A stretch of 64,000 bases of DNA from contig JAVTVJ010000072.1 of assembly GCA_034509425.1 (NCBI GenBank), forward strand, positions 1,674,001-1,738,000. The letters are read 5' to 3'. The translations under genes were made by a program, and so were the position numbers. The notes under the pieces were generated by a model that had not been told where the DNA came from, searched no databases, and was given only the letters and a program-made list of their open reading frames with translations. Positions 37,740 to 50,700 of the stretch are shown in pieces (within the stretch, counting starts at the first letter, position 1; each line of letters begins with the position of its first letter). This stretch comes from Eopsaltria australis (lineage: Eukaryota > Chordata > Aves > Passeriformes > Petroicidae).

Positions 37740-37761
37740 AAATTAGTTTGGAAACTAATTT
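37740..37761. repeat. Perfect hairpin, 10-bp arms
   Basis: 'aaattagttt', a GG spacer, then 'aaactaattt'. It is flanked by A-runs and followed by a looser 'cagtttacaaacaaaat' echo. Probably chance AT-rich structure. Confidence 0.7.
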
Positions 37762-40700
37762 AAAAAAAATCAGTTTACAAACAAAATCAATTTGCTCAAT
37801 TTAGCAAAACATGAGCAGGATTCAGAAACAGCTTGTTGGCTGAGCTCAACAGCAGGAGAAGCTGTAGCCGATCAGTTCTGCCCTCTTCAGCAGGTATAAT
37901 ACCATTTGATGGAAATTGCAATACGTGGTTTCAGGGGACATGTGGATAATGTGTCCAGATGATAGCAACATCAACAAAGTATAGAAAAAAAACATGGGCA
38001 GATGTTTGGCTTATTCTGTCTACATGGTTACATGTACTTAAATTCACTGTAAGGGAGTTTATCTACTGTCGTGTTGTGGTTTGCTCTCTTACAAAGAAGG
38101 ATTTTATGGCGGGCTGCTAATCTTGCAAAAATGTTCACCTGTTGGAGCAGCCATGTTTTGCAGCCTTAGCTGCAAGACTTTTTACCATTTTTTAACCTTT
38201 TTTTCCCCCCTACTCTTTTTTTCCAAAAATATTGGAGTGTTAGGTTTGACTACAATGGGATGAATTGCTTTATGGTTTTGGCATACAGCAGGGTTTTCCT
38301 GCAGTGCGACTGGATACTTCAGACCTTCACAGACTGAAGAAGATAAATTGCACACTTTTCAAATATCGCCCTTAGGAAAAAAAAAAGAAGCCTCTAGATT
38401 TGTCTAACGGAATAACTTTTGTTTTTTGCTTTCTGCTGTGTGTGCCAGAAGTATAGCTACTCCTGAAATTACTGAAATAGAATGCTGACTAAACTTGATC
38501 TATGGAATACTAAAATATAATGATTATTATAAATATTTAGACAGGTGATTAACTTATGAATCATTGTTCTTCAGATCCATTTATGTATAATTAAAAGTGG
38601 TGGTATATCCAGCTATTCTGTCATCAGGAGGTCCTGTTGGCGGAGGTAGAGCATCTTACGTCTATTATCTGCTCCTGTCTCTTTTCATTCCCACTACTAG
38701 AACTCCTTAAAATTCCAGATCAACACAGCTTGCAAATTTAAATTCAGGGCTTTGTAAGATTAATTCAAAAAATGTATCAAACTATAATTCTGAAGCTGAT
38801 GTGAGCATTTAAAGAAAATGGGGTTTATCTGCTATTCATTTAATGCAGCATGAAATTAACATCTGAATCAAACAGCAAAATTTTAGTAAATAAGATGCAG
38901 CATTTCTTATGAGGCCTCATTATTCCATATGCATAGTAATATTTTCAAAGTGTATTTTTTTCTTCTTCCTAAGCTGCTCAAAATGTTTCCCCCTGTTTTT
39001 CAACAAGGCATTGTGTGTTGATGTTTGTAATTAGATCATTTGCATATAGTCATTGTCATTAGAAAGTTATCATTTTCAGTGGTTACAGTTGTCTGAGTTA
39101 TCCAAAGCTTTCTCATTTAGAAGTACTTGAAATTGAAAATTAGATCACATAGTTTTTATACTATGTGTTATTTCTCACATGACTGCTTCTCACGCTTAAG
39201 CTTGTTGCACTGTAAATAATTTTTAGTCTCCATTTTCTTGCTGTATTTTTTTAGGGAACACATAGTTGCAAGTTATTTACCTGAAGTACTGTATCCAGAG
39301 CCATGTGTACTTAGTTGCTATGGAGACACCTGTCATCCTGTCCTCCTAGGAAAGTGATAGTTCAGCGTGGCACCAAACATGCCCAAAGCAGTGGTGTGCA
39401 GAAAATTTGCTAGCAGGTACAAAACCTGTGGCACTGCATTGAGAGACGTGTTCTGTAAATTCAGGAAGGGAAAGTAAAATCCTAAAAAAACCCCAAGCTT
39501 ATCCACTTTGGCTTACCTCGAGGAGGCTATGCTCCCCTCTGTCCAGTCCTGACAATAATCCATTTGCCAAACTTCATAAGGCAATTAGGATTCTGTAGAG
39601 TCTATACCCTGTGCAGCTACTGGATCCAGAAGGGCTCCCTGCACCTTTCCTGAATCAAACATGAACTGGAAGAACAAAAGCTATAAACTGTTTGCAGTGT
39701 TTATGAAGCTGCTTAAAGGAAAGGAAACTGATTTATAAGGGTTTAATTTTCAAAGTCCACCTCTTTAAGTGGCATTACACTGTTGGAGAAGTTTGCTTTT
39801 CCAAAAAAAAAAAAAGACATGAAAAGTGGTTAGAGACACTTTATATTCCAACGATGCTGTCAAAGACATCCCAAACATTGTTGCAAGCTCTCTGCCCACT
39901 TTTCATGAATGTATTCAAGGGAGGGCTTGCTGTATTTCTCTCACTCTGTCTCTCTCTTTCTGGCTTTTCTCTGCAATGGACATGAGCCAGAGAAATGTCT
40001 TTCCCGGTCAATGCAGTCTCTTGTTTGAGGAAATGAAGTAGAGTGCATCCCATTAAATTATTTCTTTCATTCTAATTTCAGTGACTTTGCTTTTGGAAAG
40101 GATACACACTTTGACAGCCATGTAATAAAAAAAAGCCAGTCTGTACTTAATAGAAATCAAGCTTTAGGGATGGGAAAGAAATAATAAGAAAGCTTCAGTA
40201 GAGGTGAAATTTGGCTGAAAATCCTGATTTTGGTACACTAAATATATACCCTCCCTTTTTAAGCCAGAGAGGAACTTGCTGTATAAATTTTGAGCACTTA
40301 CTAAATCAGTTTGATGTCACATTTTGCTTGTCACATAATTGGATAATGTAAAATACACAAGGAATAGACAACAGAACAGGTCCAGAACATTAAGTAGCTT
40401 TTCTTGTATTCTTACAGTTTAGCATTGCAAATGTTTCTGGTACTTGTGTATTCCAGTCTGGCGAGACTCTCCTCGAAAGGGTTTGAGTCCAAGGGACCAG
40501 ACTTACTCAGCATAGAGGCTTTTTGGGACTATATCCAGTGCAGCTCTCAGACTAGGGAAAGTTAGTGTTTTGCATGGTGCAGGCTGTTGTTGACATTAGA
40601 GTGTCTGTGAGCTGAGAGGAATGAACTTTGTAAGGTAAGACAAGCTGAACCATCTATGATCAATTCAGAAAATAAAATAATACTCTCCCATATTGATATA

Positions 40701-40955
40701 ATTGGACATCCTATCCATTCCTAGCCCTCAGGTGCACTAGGAAGAAGTTACACCTCTCACATTGGTCAGATGGAGAAAAATTCTAGGGAATCTATATTTT
40801 ACTACAGAAGTGTTCTGAGAGGGAGAGTAATTTGGATGGCACAAAAATAGTTACCTAGTACAGTGTGCCTGACAACTGTCTGGTCAAATTTTACTGCTTC
40901 TGGGATGACATGTTTGCCTCAGTAACCTTGATAAGGTTGGTTTCAGACAGGACTG

Positions 40956-41664
40956 TGCCCGGTACCTCCATGCACCAGTACGCACTGGGAGTCACCGGGC
41001 TGACAAGCAGCTTTGCCAAAAAGCTCCAAGGATGTCCTAATGGACACCTAATAAGTCAGAAATGTGCCATTGTGGCAAAGAAGGTAACCAGCGTCCTTGG
41101 CTGCCTTAGGAGGAGTGTTGCCAGCAGGTCAGGGTAGGTGGTCTTTCTTCTCTGCTCAGCACTGGTAAGGCCACACCAGATTCAGTTCTGGGCTTCTTAG
41201 TTAAAGACAGGTGTGGACATACTGGGGGGTGTCCATCGAAGAGTCACTTAAGATGGTGAAAGGACTGGAACATCTCTCCTTTGAGGAAAGGCTGACAGCT
41301 GAGGCTGTTCAGCCTGTGGTAAAGAAGGCTTGGGGGAGGAAGTTATCAGTATGTACAAACACCTGAACAGAGGGTGCAAAAAAGAGGGAGTCAGATTCTT
41401 TTCAGTGGTAATGAGAGGGACAGAACCAGAGGCAATGGACACAAACTGAAACATAGAAGGTGCTGTATCAACACCAGGAGACACTGGGAGAGTGACTGAA
41501 CACTGGAACAGGTTGCCCAGAGAGGTTGTAGGTTCTCCTTCCTCAGAGGTATTCAAAAGCTACCTGGGCATGGTTTTGAACAGCTTGCTCAGGGTGGCCC
41601 TCTGTGAGTTGGACAAGGTGACCTCCAGAGGCCCCTGCCCACCTCCACCCTTCCGTGATCCTGT
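40956..41664 (+). mobile_element. CR1 LINE, 5'-truncated, 3' part
   Basis: Degraded CR1 in the same direction as CTNND2. Landmarks in order: 'gcaaagaaggtaaccagcgt', 'cagcactggtaaggccacac', 'actggaacatctctcctttg', 'gaggctgttcagcctgtgg', 'ggacacaaactgaaacatag', 'actggaacaggttgcccag', 'tcctcagaggtattcaaaag' and 'gaccccagagg'-like end words ('gacctccagaggcccctgcc'). The left edge is uncertain by about 50 bp. Frames on both strands are shadows. Confidence 0.88.
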
Positions 41665-43839
41665 AAAGGTGCCTGCCATGCATGGTTAGGGAGTGTGTCT
41701 AGTGCTGATGCATTACATCCTGGTTTGTGAGCAGGTTGGGGATGGGAAACATACAGGGAAACATGAAAAAAAATTTTGCATCTTCGTTATGTCGTGCAAG
41801 CAGAGATTGCAGTTCCAGATTCTCATTATTTCAGGCTAGCAAAGATCATTCAGAAGTGTCACATCCTATCTCGTTTCTGTCTTTGAGCCATTTGGCTGTG
41901 CAAATCATGTTGCTTTGATAAATAATCCCAACAAATGCACAGATCTGAGATGCTGAAAAATCCTGCTAAAACTTTGGTACCATGGGTTTGGTATTTCTGA
42001 TTTGTGAAGTGAAAACAAGGTCCCCTTGTACTGCTTCAGTTCATGGCAAGTGCATATCTCCACTTTCCCTCAGCCATGGAATGGCCAGAAATCCATCTGC
42101 TGTACAGTCAATGCACTCTTGGAGAGCAGGAGAGCCAGATGCTTTCCGGCTGATCTGCTCCCATTTACCAGCAAAACTGGGCTCTCCATCCACCCCATCC
42201 GATGGGCTTGAACCACAGCAACTCTCACCAGACAAAGATTATCAGGCTGCATGGTGCTGCCAAGGCCCTCAGTCCCTCCCAGGCTGTGCAATCAGCTTCA
42301 CTCTTGTCCCTGGTTTCTCAGAATGCCTTGTCCAGGGAGGTGAGAGGGAGCTGTGCCTGAGGTGAGCTCATTGCCTCCCTCCTTGGCCAGTTTGGAATGA
42401 CTTTCCTGGTGCTGCCATGGAAACAGTGCCCAGGGTCACAGAAGAGGGAATATGTGTGGCATTCAGCTGCTGCCAGGTGTGGGGCAGAGAGAGCCCTCAT
42501 TTTACCCAGTCCCAAGTTCCCACTGGGGGAAGAGATGTCAGATTTAAGATTGGGGGCAGGGGGAGAAACAGTATGGCTCTAAACTGCAGCTCAGAAACTA
42601 TGTCTGGAAATAAATTTGAGTTCCCTCTCTGCCATTAAATTCACTTAAAACACTGAGTTTAAAATTCTGCATGTATGGCTTGTTTTCATTTACTTTGCAT
42701 TTCCTTTTCAATACTGTGACATCATTAACCTTTCTTTTTCCTGAAAAGGGAGCTGGAACTCCTTCCAGCTTATTCTGCATTTGGGATCAGGGGCTTCAGT
42801 AACATGCATTGTATGAGACAGGTCTTGGGGCTGTTATCAGCACTGCTAGAAGGTTCCTAGCAGGAAACCAATTCCACAGGGATAGATGCAGTTTTACTGG
42901 CTGTGTTTTGCTGTAATAAAGACTTGAATTTCAGATGACTTTCACAATACTGTCAATGCAATATTCTGATTGAAGTAATGCAACAAATTGATTCATTCAT
43001 TATTTCTACCCACTGTCTCTTCCCTCTTTTTTCTTTCCCCTGAATCAATGAAAGTAACAATGATTCCTATGGCTCTCTTGTTTTGTAATTGTATATAGCA
43101 GTAATTTTGATATTCCTTCTGTGAGAAACATCCCTGTAGAGATGCTTCTGTGTGTTTTAGTCTACTGACAGTTTCCTTGACATCATTTTGGTGGCAACTG
43201 AGTAGTCTTTGAACTGAAATCTGTGCTGTAATAGTGGAAGCAGCGCAATTGTCTTAGTGAGGCATGGTAATTCTGGAGTGCAGCAACTGTTGTCTGTGTG
43301 TTTGATCTCCCAGAGGCATAACCACAAATCCAGTCCAATATATTTAATTATTCCGTTCTGTTCATTGTTTTACTTACAATGAGTAGTACAAATCTGGGAT
43401 CTTTCTCTTTCATTGTTTGAGAGCTCAACAGCAAAATCTATTTAGTGTCTTTTTGAAAGAATAGCCTGGATTCCCAATCTGGATGTTTTATGGATGAAAA
43501 TCTAATTTTTTTTTTTTTTTTTTTAAAAACTGGATACACAATGTTTTCTGGTATCTGTTTGGTGGCAATAAATGCATGTTTCACTAGTAAGAACAGCCAT
43601 TGTTGGTTGGATGAACTGTCTTCACTGATGACCTCAAGTATATACTGCCTAAAGAATAAGAACGGGGTCATAAAATACGATATTGTCTTCTAAGACTGTT
43701 TTCAGATTTCCATGACCCAGTGAAGTTATGATGTACTTAGTAACCATCAAAAGTATGCCTGTTACATAAAGAATCATCTTCTTTCATATGTTTTCAAGTC
43801 AGGAGGGTGCTTCTGGATCAAAATCAGAGCTATTGAGAG
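41665..43839. other. Non-coding between two CR1 fragments
   Basis: No gene recognised. The part 42020-42600 is locally richer in G and C and gives overlapping open frames on both strands without family resemblance. A T19 run is at 43506-43524. Confidence 0.45.
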
Positions 43840-44700
43840 AAATCTATGGATCTAGATGAGGAAGAAGAGGCGGATCAAGCCTTCACTTGCAAGAGGCCTC
43901 AGGCTCTGGTTCTCAAGAGGGAATTCAACCATTCTGGTACTGGGAAAACAGCACAGTGGTGCATAACAATCTGGGACTTTTCCAGGATGTGTTGGGAACA
44001 GCATCTTCATGTGGTCATGGATCGACCAACTAGGAGCAGTGCTCTCCTGGACTGAATGTTTACCAATAAAGACCTGTTGGAAGATAAAAATGTCAACAGC
44101 AGCTGCAGAGACTGTAAGAGCATAGAGGCCAAGGACTTGAGGAGGATAAGTTATCAAATACAGAACTTCAGAAAAGCAGATCTCAACTCAGTCAGGGAGC
44201 TTCTAGGAAGGATCCAATGGAAGCCTGACTTGGAGGGCAAAGAAGCTCAGGAATGTTGGGAGATTTCCCAGTGCAGCTGCTTCTTGAAGTACAAAAGAGC
44301 AGTCTATCCCCCTAAGCAGGAAAAGGAGCAGACATAAAAAGAAATCAATTGGAAAGGCACCAACTACCAAGAGAGCTCAAATGAGAAAAGGAGCACTGGA
44401 GCAGTACAAAAGGGGACAAACTTCTGAAGAGGAATATAGAGCTGCTGCTTTAGTGTGCAGAGATGCAATTAGGAAGCCAAAAGCTCAGCTGGAACTTAAA
44501 GTGGCAAGAGATAATAAGAATAACATGAGTTTCTGCAAGAATGTTAGCAAGTAGAAGTACAAGAAGGATACAGTTCTGCTGCTGATAAGGGCCAGCGAGT
44601 TCATCAAAAATGGCACAGGAAAGGCTGAGGCACTCAACCTCTCTTCATAGGTAATGTCAGGTCTCAAAACTCTGTGTCAAGAAGCAACAACAAAGCAAGT
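43840..44700 (+). mobile_element. CR1-type LINE, ORF2 endonuclease and linker region
   Basis: Translated in the forward frames this gives degraded CR1 ORF2: an acidic lead-in ending in Ala-Asp-Gln-Ala-Phe, a RPQALVL strand, a FNH box in which the usual Asp before Phe-Asn is Glu, then PTRSSALLD, a stop, FTNKDLLED, FRKADLNSVRELLGRIQW, LEGKEAQECW, and further on EEYRAA, RKPKAQLEL and KAEALNL. These follow the order of the endonuclease C-terminal part and the linker before the reverse transcriptase. Stops and shifts make it a dead copy. Unlike the other CR1 pieces here it is internal, not a 3' end, so its 3' half was lost by deletion. Confidence 0.82.
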
Positions 44701-47700
44701 GGCAAACCACTGATAGTATAGAAGGGTCAAGTGTTGTTGCCCTTCAGCCCTACTGTCCTGCGTAATTTTTTATTATTGCCTAATTTTGTTAACCTGTTGC
44801 TCATTTCTTATTTCAAGTCATTTTATATGTATTAAACAGCATGGAACATGGAACTAGAATTTCACAGGTGTACACCTTCAGCTGGGAGAATTTACCGTTT
44901 ATTTCCTGATTTGACCTCCTATTTAAGGAAGAACTTATCCATGCAGAGACCAAGATAACTTGTTCATGTTTATGTTAGAAGCCACAAATTCTGTTCTGTT
45001 ACAGACTCTGATAATTTGCCCAGTAAGACTATCTGGCTTGCTGGTCTTCTAGATCTCCCTGAAACTGGCATTGCATTCAATGTCTTACAGTTTTAAGCTG
45101 TGTATTTCTTAGTCCCTCAGAACTATTGAGCCAATACCATCTGATCTTCAATTTGCTATAGGTTGTTTTGTCAGTTTCACGACCTATTCACTTCCATTTC
45201 AGGCAGATCCTCTTGTAAGACTCCTCAGTGATTTCTTAGCATGAGAATTTCCCATAAAATTGTAAAAATTTCTGTGAGGGATTCATTTGGTTTCTCTTCA
45301 GTGAACCCTTTTATATCCTCACCAGTGGTTTTACAGACTCTCTAGGCAGATTCTTGCTCCTGATTCATTTGGAGAAATACTCGTTGGTTGCTTTGATGCC
45401 TTTGACTGTTTGTCTCTTAAAATCATCTTGTCCTGTCTTGTCTTCATATGTTTAACCTGTCAGCATTTATACTCCTGTATTTTCTTCACTTGAAGATGAT
45501 TTCAACTTTCAGAAAAAGTGGATTTTGTTAGTAACAGCTTCTTTTGCCCTCCCTTTTTGTGTCTTGATCTTTTCTTGATACACTGCCTTGAATCTGTACA
45601 TTCATCATACGCTTCCAACAATTAGTATCCCTACTATCTATAAATACTTTACATCAACTGCGAGATGTGAAACTATCTTGCTTGACTAAGTAAAGAGTTT
45701 CATCTTTTCCTGTGGGCATCCCAGACATCTGTGTATTATATTATCCAAAATTCAGCTTATGTGCCACGTCATCATGTTACTTTATTTCTTTTTTTGTACC
45801 AGATGTTGGGGTAATTGAAGACTCCCAGAACTATTGCATTTTGTACCCATCTCTACCAACTCCATACTGCATCAACCCGTATGTCAACCCATAAATGGTA
45901 TTTTTATTCAGTGGGATTGTTTGTTTTACTGGTTCTAAGCTCTTTCCCTATCTATCCTTGCCCATACTGGAAATGTAACCCTGAAATACATGTTCCTTAC
46001 CTATCTGTTTTCAAACAGGTGATTTTTAGACTATAATTTAATTATGAAAACCTTTTTACTTTGTTCAAAAGATGAGCTATTCATACCAGAAATTAGGAGA
46101 ATAAGATCATAATGATACTTCTTAAAACTAACATTTTCATTACTAATTGCTTTTCTCTTTCATAACGAACAATATGAATCTGTTGGGAATTTCCTGAAAC
46201 TGTGGTATTTCCATAGGGTAGCCAGAAAAGGAATGAATTGCCTAATTATTTTACTAGTTCTCTTCTTTGTAATAAAAGATGTAATAAAAGAGGAAATATT
46301 CAAAAGCTGTTAAAGTTAACTGCTACTGCCACAGAATCATCTGTGAGAGAAAATGTGCAAATCTCAAGGGTTTGGAGTCCTTGAGTTCAAATTTTTTTTA
46401 GCCCTGCTGAGGATTTTTTCCTTTAGTACTTAATAGTATTTAGCTGCAGAAATAAATTAATTATTTGACAAATCAGTGTACTGTCTGCTAGAATACTATA
46501 ATTTTTGTTTATTGATATCCCTGTATTTGAGCTGAATTTACAATTTTGATGTAATCCTTTATTTATTTGAAAGTCCATCCACATACAGTTAGTGTAGCAA
46601 ACTGCGTGTCTCAAGTGTGCAGAAAATCAAGATTCTGTATTATTAGTTTCAAGACAAGAAGAAAATCCTATAGGTATTCATTTGCATGTGCTTGGTTGTC
46701 TTAAAAAAAAAAAGCCCATCTTGCTTTTTTGATAACTTTTGAATCTCTTAGTGACTTGCTGATGACCAGCTTTTAAATAGCCACTTGTGGCAATATTCAG
46801 ATTAGTATCTTAATTAATTCAGAAATTCAGGGATTAATGCAAATTATGAAGTCTGTTCTTGGATATGCTGTACCGACTGTCTGTGTCTGGGTAGAGAAAT
46901 GAGTCTTATAAGGTGAGGAAAATAAAAAGAGAAAATGATTCACCAGAATAATTTCTTCAATTCAGGTAGGAGAGGAAAAAGGGAATAGTTGGCTGCTCTT
47001 TTAGACCATTCTGGACAAGTGCAAAGCTGAATCATGCTGGTTCTCCATCTGTTCCCAGTGCCTAGGATGATGTGTATTCTCAGAACTCTGGAAGGGAGGA
47101 CTAGTTCAGAGGCATGTAGATAGGGAACTGGGGAACTCCATGAATAAAATGCTGGGGAAGACTTTAGATCTCTAAGCATTTAGGCAGACTGCCCAAGAAG
47201 TGGTGTGTGTCACTGGTGTGCACATGGGTTGGTGTATGCTCTGACACCTCTGCAGCCATTGCTGGTATCTTGGCACATTGCCCAACAGAGCACAGATCTA
47301 ATCGGATAAGAAAGGGAAACTAGAACCTGAGGATGTTGTCAGAACCAAAAAAGGCTTTCTTAGTTCCTCAGTATCTAGGACATTTTTAGAAGTTTCACAT
47401 TTTGTGACCGTGTTGTTCAACTTTCTTTGCTTCTCACATGTCTTCAGACTATACAAATATGTCTATAATTAAGCATCTTCCATCTGCAACAAGACTGTGT
47501 AATTTTCAGAACAAAATTGCTCTGCAGGTATTTACTGGAAAATCAAGGTGAAAAACATCACTCCACTGTTCTGTTTGGTATATTAGATATGCCAAAAATG
47601 TAAAGTCAGGCTTCAAGAGCTGCTACTGCAAATGGAATTAGCCTTTTCCACTTAGACATAGTAAAGCTTTGTGTTGGGACAGCTGAGAATTACAAGCTCG

Positions 47701-50700
47701 GGCCAGTGTAAGACTGAAGAGTCAGGGTCTGTTACTAAACTTCAGCTCTACTTCTCCTGCTCTCCTTGGAGAAGGCTTACCATCTTTGAGGATTTGTTTT
47801 GCTCTCACATTGAGCTTTACAAATAATTACAATAAGCTCTAAAGCAGGTCAAAGTTAGTAAGGTAGAAAGTCAATTTAATCTTACATCCTCCTTAAATTG
47901 CTACTGCAGAGGGTGGAGAAGCAAAACTATGACATAAGAAAGCTCATAGCAGAAATACTGTCCTAACACTGAAGTTTTTTACTTACTGTTTATTGCTTTG
48001 TGGACAGAAGTAGTTTGCATGGGAGGAAGTAGAATAACACAGTGATCATGGTGGATGATAAACCATTGGTAGTGTTGGCAAGGGGTGCAAAAACTAGTGA
48101 GAAGGAGAAGAAAGGAATTAGCTTAAAGACTGAAGCTGAACACAAAACAGAGAGAAGGAAAAATGGGATAAAAAAGGACCAGGCCATTTGAAATAGGAAA
48201 ATGGAGATAATTATAAAAACTTTGGTGATAATGCTGGAAAAGAAATAATGCAATTTCCCTAGGAAAAAAAGTCCAGACAGTTGGGCAGTGTGCCTTCAGA
48301 GAGCAAGGCTTACCTGTAACTCACAGAGGGAACAGGGCAGTATGCTTGGAGAGCTAAAACATGCAGTGGAATGCAATTGTCACCATATTTGGATCAGGAT
48401 CCTAAATATAGAAAATAAAATAGGGTCTTATTTCTATAAAAGTTGTTAAAGGCATAAAAGAGACTTCTTTGAAGTAATCTTACCTGAAAATGAAGGAGTA
48501 ATTTATTTTTAAACACTGTAATCAGCCAAACTAGTTCTTTATCCCATAAATAATCCATATGCATAATAGCCTAGATGCCGTGCTAATCTCTTGTAAAGAA
48601 GCATGGCATTGCTAAAACAGTCAAATCAGGCAAAGGAATAAGCTAGAGAAATTCAGGCTGATGAAATATAAGCATTTACATCAAGTGAAACGTCTTTATG
48701 TAATCATCACAGTCAGAGTTTAGTAGCCTCTGATCTAACCGATAGCATTAGTATAAAGACTTGAAAAAATATTTAGAACTCATCAGTTCTAGGATCCTGG
48801 AGAAAACAGGTTAAATGAGACTGTGGAGGTCTACTCCAAGCAAATCTTAGCCTCAGTGTTAGATCAGATGTGAAGATGACTGCAAGAATGTACATACTCA
48901 CCACTGAGTTTCTGAATCTGCCCTCTCTGCTTATCTGTTTACCTGTGAGCTTTTTCAATCACCCCCATGTTATTCAGTATAATGGAAGAATGAAACAATC
49001 CAGTGGAAAAGGATAAGAACAGAATAAGTGAAAACACAGTCCAACAATGGAGAGTGTAGAGAACGTGAAAGGTGTTGTTTGGTACATTCTAAAGCTCAGT
49101 TTTGAAGCTTTTGAACATTTAGTGTCAGATGTTTAGGGGCATTGATAGTGGGGTTTTTTCCCTATTTGAAAGCATGAAGACACTGTTTTCCTTCTCTTTA
49201 CAGGATGGGCTGTTAGATCTGGTTTATGTCTGATGCTATCTGTCCCTAGATTTCTGCCAAGTTAAACTTTCCTAGGTTTTGCTGTTTTCCTTAGGAAGTA
49301 TGTGCTCCAGTTTTTGCTGCTCATGTGTGTTTAGTACAATAGCTTAAGAATAGTTTGTTACCAACATCACTCTGAGTAGTGGCGTTCACTTGGAGTGTAT
49401 AGATGTGGAGTGTATGTAATTGTGCATGATGCCATGGGATGTGCCTAGGGGTATACACATACTTGTGATGTTAATTGAGGTATGTTTTTTCTTGTTTAAC
49501 AGGTTACAAAAAGGTAGAGCCAATGCTGTACCCTTCTACAGCCTGTTGTACCTTTTGAAGTTTCTAAGATAGTCCTTTGAAAGATTTCAATCCCAGAGAC
49601 GATTTATTTGTTTGTGTAGCTGTAACCAGGCTCCCTGTATTCATCTCACCAGGGATTCCCAACCTGGATTATCTGTGCTGTTATTTGTCCATATTTGAAG
49701 ATTCAAAAGATCACCAGTGCCCCAATTAGATTTTGTATAGCATATTTGCAATCAAAAGCAAATATGTCATAACCTAAAGATTCTTAGGAACCCAATAATT
49801 TTGCAAGTCTCTTGTGCCTAAATTTAGATATTTTTAAGGTGTTTCTTTTATCAGCTGCTTTTTACTGTCACTTCTGATTTTGCTTTGTCTTTTACTTAGC
49901 ATCAATGCACATCTCTTTGTGAAAGGATTGAAGGATTACTTTGAGATTGTAAGGGATGAAGTAAAATGAGATCAACTCCAAATACCAGCCAAATTTCTTT
50001 TGCTCTGTTTTACCCTCCCCAGCATTCAAATGGGTCAATACAGATGACCCAGCAGATGTAAAGCGTAAAAAAATAATGAAATACCCTCTGGTTTTGTGTG
50101 CCCTGAGCTCAGGAGTTCCTAACTTGTCTGAAGGCTGTGCAGATTTCCATCATGCTTGTTCAGTGTCTGGACCACTGTGAAATGTTATGACCTGACTCAA
50201 GTATTATGTAGTGCTTGAAGCTTTGGTGGCTGCAGAGGACAGATAAAATACAAAACTCATGCTGAGAAGGAAAGTACCGTCTATGGAATAATGAATACTT
50301 TTACAAAACAAACCTCACAATGGTAGTGGACAAATACCATTTTTTAAACATAAATTACTTCAGGCCCTAGCAGATAAATAGTTTGTATCACTTCAAAACA
50401 ATTTGATACGGTTATCATGGAGTTCTTCCCTTTCCAAGTTGCTCTCTTGAGTGATTTCTCTGGATTACTTTCATCACCTTCTCTGATCTCTGGTGGCCTC
50501 CCACTCCCACACCCCCTCCTGGTGACAAGTGCGGAGGACTGCCAGGCTGATCACTGCACTTTGTAGTGCCTTTATGTGGGCACTTGCTTTGGCATTATTG
50601 CCCTTTGCAGCACAGTCCTTGAGACTGCTCTTGACATGTTATTATGTAAATTAATTTTGATGTTGCATTGTAGTTTCTGCTGTTCTTCATTCTGCAATTT

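Larger units (their letters stand above)
32452..40955. other. Non-coding intronic-type DNA with homopolymer tracts
   Basis: No gene recognised. It contains the T25 and T37 runs and the T/G-rich tract listed separately, a short hairpin at 37740-37761, and otherwise unique-looking AT-rich sequence. The open frames at 36257-36496 and 36218-36442 overlap on opposite strands and match no family I know. Confidence 0.45.

Noticed and set aside
38071..38090. 'tgttgtggtttgctctctta' as the start of an avian ERVL LTR
   Set aside because: Only the first ten or so bases resemble such an LTR; the sequence then departs and no LTR end follows.
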